From a virus: 33,467 nt of DNA. The stretch covers positions 1 to 33,467 of IMG/VR virus record IMGVR_UViG_3300024348_000147. One strand, written 5' to 3'. The notes under the pieces are model-generated. The model ran no database searches. It was given only the letters and a program-made list of their open reading frames with translations, and had not been told where the DNA came from. The translations under genes were made by a program, and so were the position numbers. Of the stretch, positions 33,433 through 33,467 are shown piece by piece (position 1 is the first letter of the stretch; each line of letters opens with the position of its first letter).

Positions 33433-33467
33433 ATGGGATTAGATATGTATCTCAGTGCAAGAAAGCA
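33433..33467 (+). CDS. Start of a phage protein, cut by window edge
   Basis: MGLDMYLSARK, a start seen in many uncharacterised phage proteins (MGLDMYL-x-AR). SD AAGGAG upstream. The rest lies outside the window. Confidence 0.6.
   Translation, partial: MGLDMYLSARK

Noticed and set aside
1-33467. tRNA genes, integrase, transposase, toxin-antitoxin pairs
   Set aside because: I looked for their typical motifs and saw none; absence is by reading only, without a search tool.

Overview
The window looks like a stretch of an AT-rich, tailed double-stranded DNA bacteriophage (or a closely related prophage). The left 22 kb on the minus strand is almost entirely tail-fibre, receptor-binding and other structural genes, with short overlaps between genes. 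The right part, mostly on the plus strand, is a run of very small phage genes with TAATG and ATGA junctions. The host is inferred, not proven, to be an actinobacterium with a small AT-rich genome, such as those common in fresh water. Supporting hints are leaderless genes with extended -10 promoters, a gp88-family gene known from actinophages, TGTGA-N6-TCACA boxes like those of actinobacterial GlxR (CRP family), a B12-dependent ribonucleotide reductase, and PASTA/YSFTP-type tail proteins. No tRNA, rRNA, CRISPR array or insertion sequence was recognised.

Layout. 1-1160 (-) is the N-terminal part of a class II ribonucleotide reductase. 1265-5251 (-) is a cargo operon: a Cys-rich zinc-type protein with a duplicated N-terminal domain, a DUF6065-like protein, two 2-oxoglutarate/Fe(II) oxygenases, a sulfotransferase and a conserved phage hypothetical. 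5305-22175 (-) is the tail and adsorption module. It holds YSFTP-repeat proteins, two fibres with Mtd-type N-termini, a collagen-like fibre and three short BppU-like proteins, and embeds a GDP-mannose 3,5-epimerase followed by an O-fucosyltransferase-like glycosyltransferase. Inside it sits a plus-strand secreted lysozyme-like lysis gene (16782-17330). 22176-22450 is non-coding, with a candidate hairpin RNA and several palindromes. 22451-22717 (-) is a one-TM holin candidate. 22750-25270 (+) is an operon of a DHH-like protein, an adenine/cytosine-N-type methyltransferase with an altered catalytic motif, a small zinc protein and a third 2OG oxygenase. 25277-26164 (-) and 26645-33467 (+) hold about 30 small genes, many of them CxxC zinc-ribbon microproteins.

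Regulation is the most unusual part. Nearly every minus-strand transcription unit starts with TGN-TATAAT placed 6-9 nt before ATG (leaderless) or before a hairpin plus Shine-Dalgarno leader. The small-gene region instead uses a repeated composite control cassette. Its parts are a terminator, GGACGTC, DnaA-box-like TGTGGATAA, a CRP/GlxR-type TGTGA-N6-TCACA box, GACACGCC, TGTCAG, and a -10 hexamer buried in a dyad. The centre of the CRP-type box lies 41.5, 52.5, 62.5 or 73.5 bp from the first base of the -10 at eight promoters. These steps of about one helical turn argue strongly for real, activator-phased promoters, and suggest that the phage ties many small accessory genes to a host cAMP/CRP-like (or phage-encoded) regulator and perhaps to DnaA.
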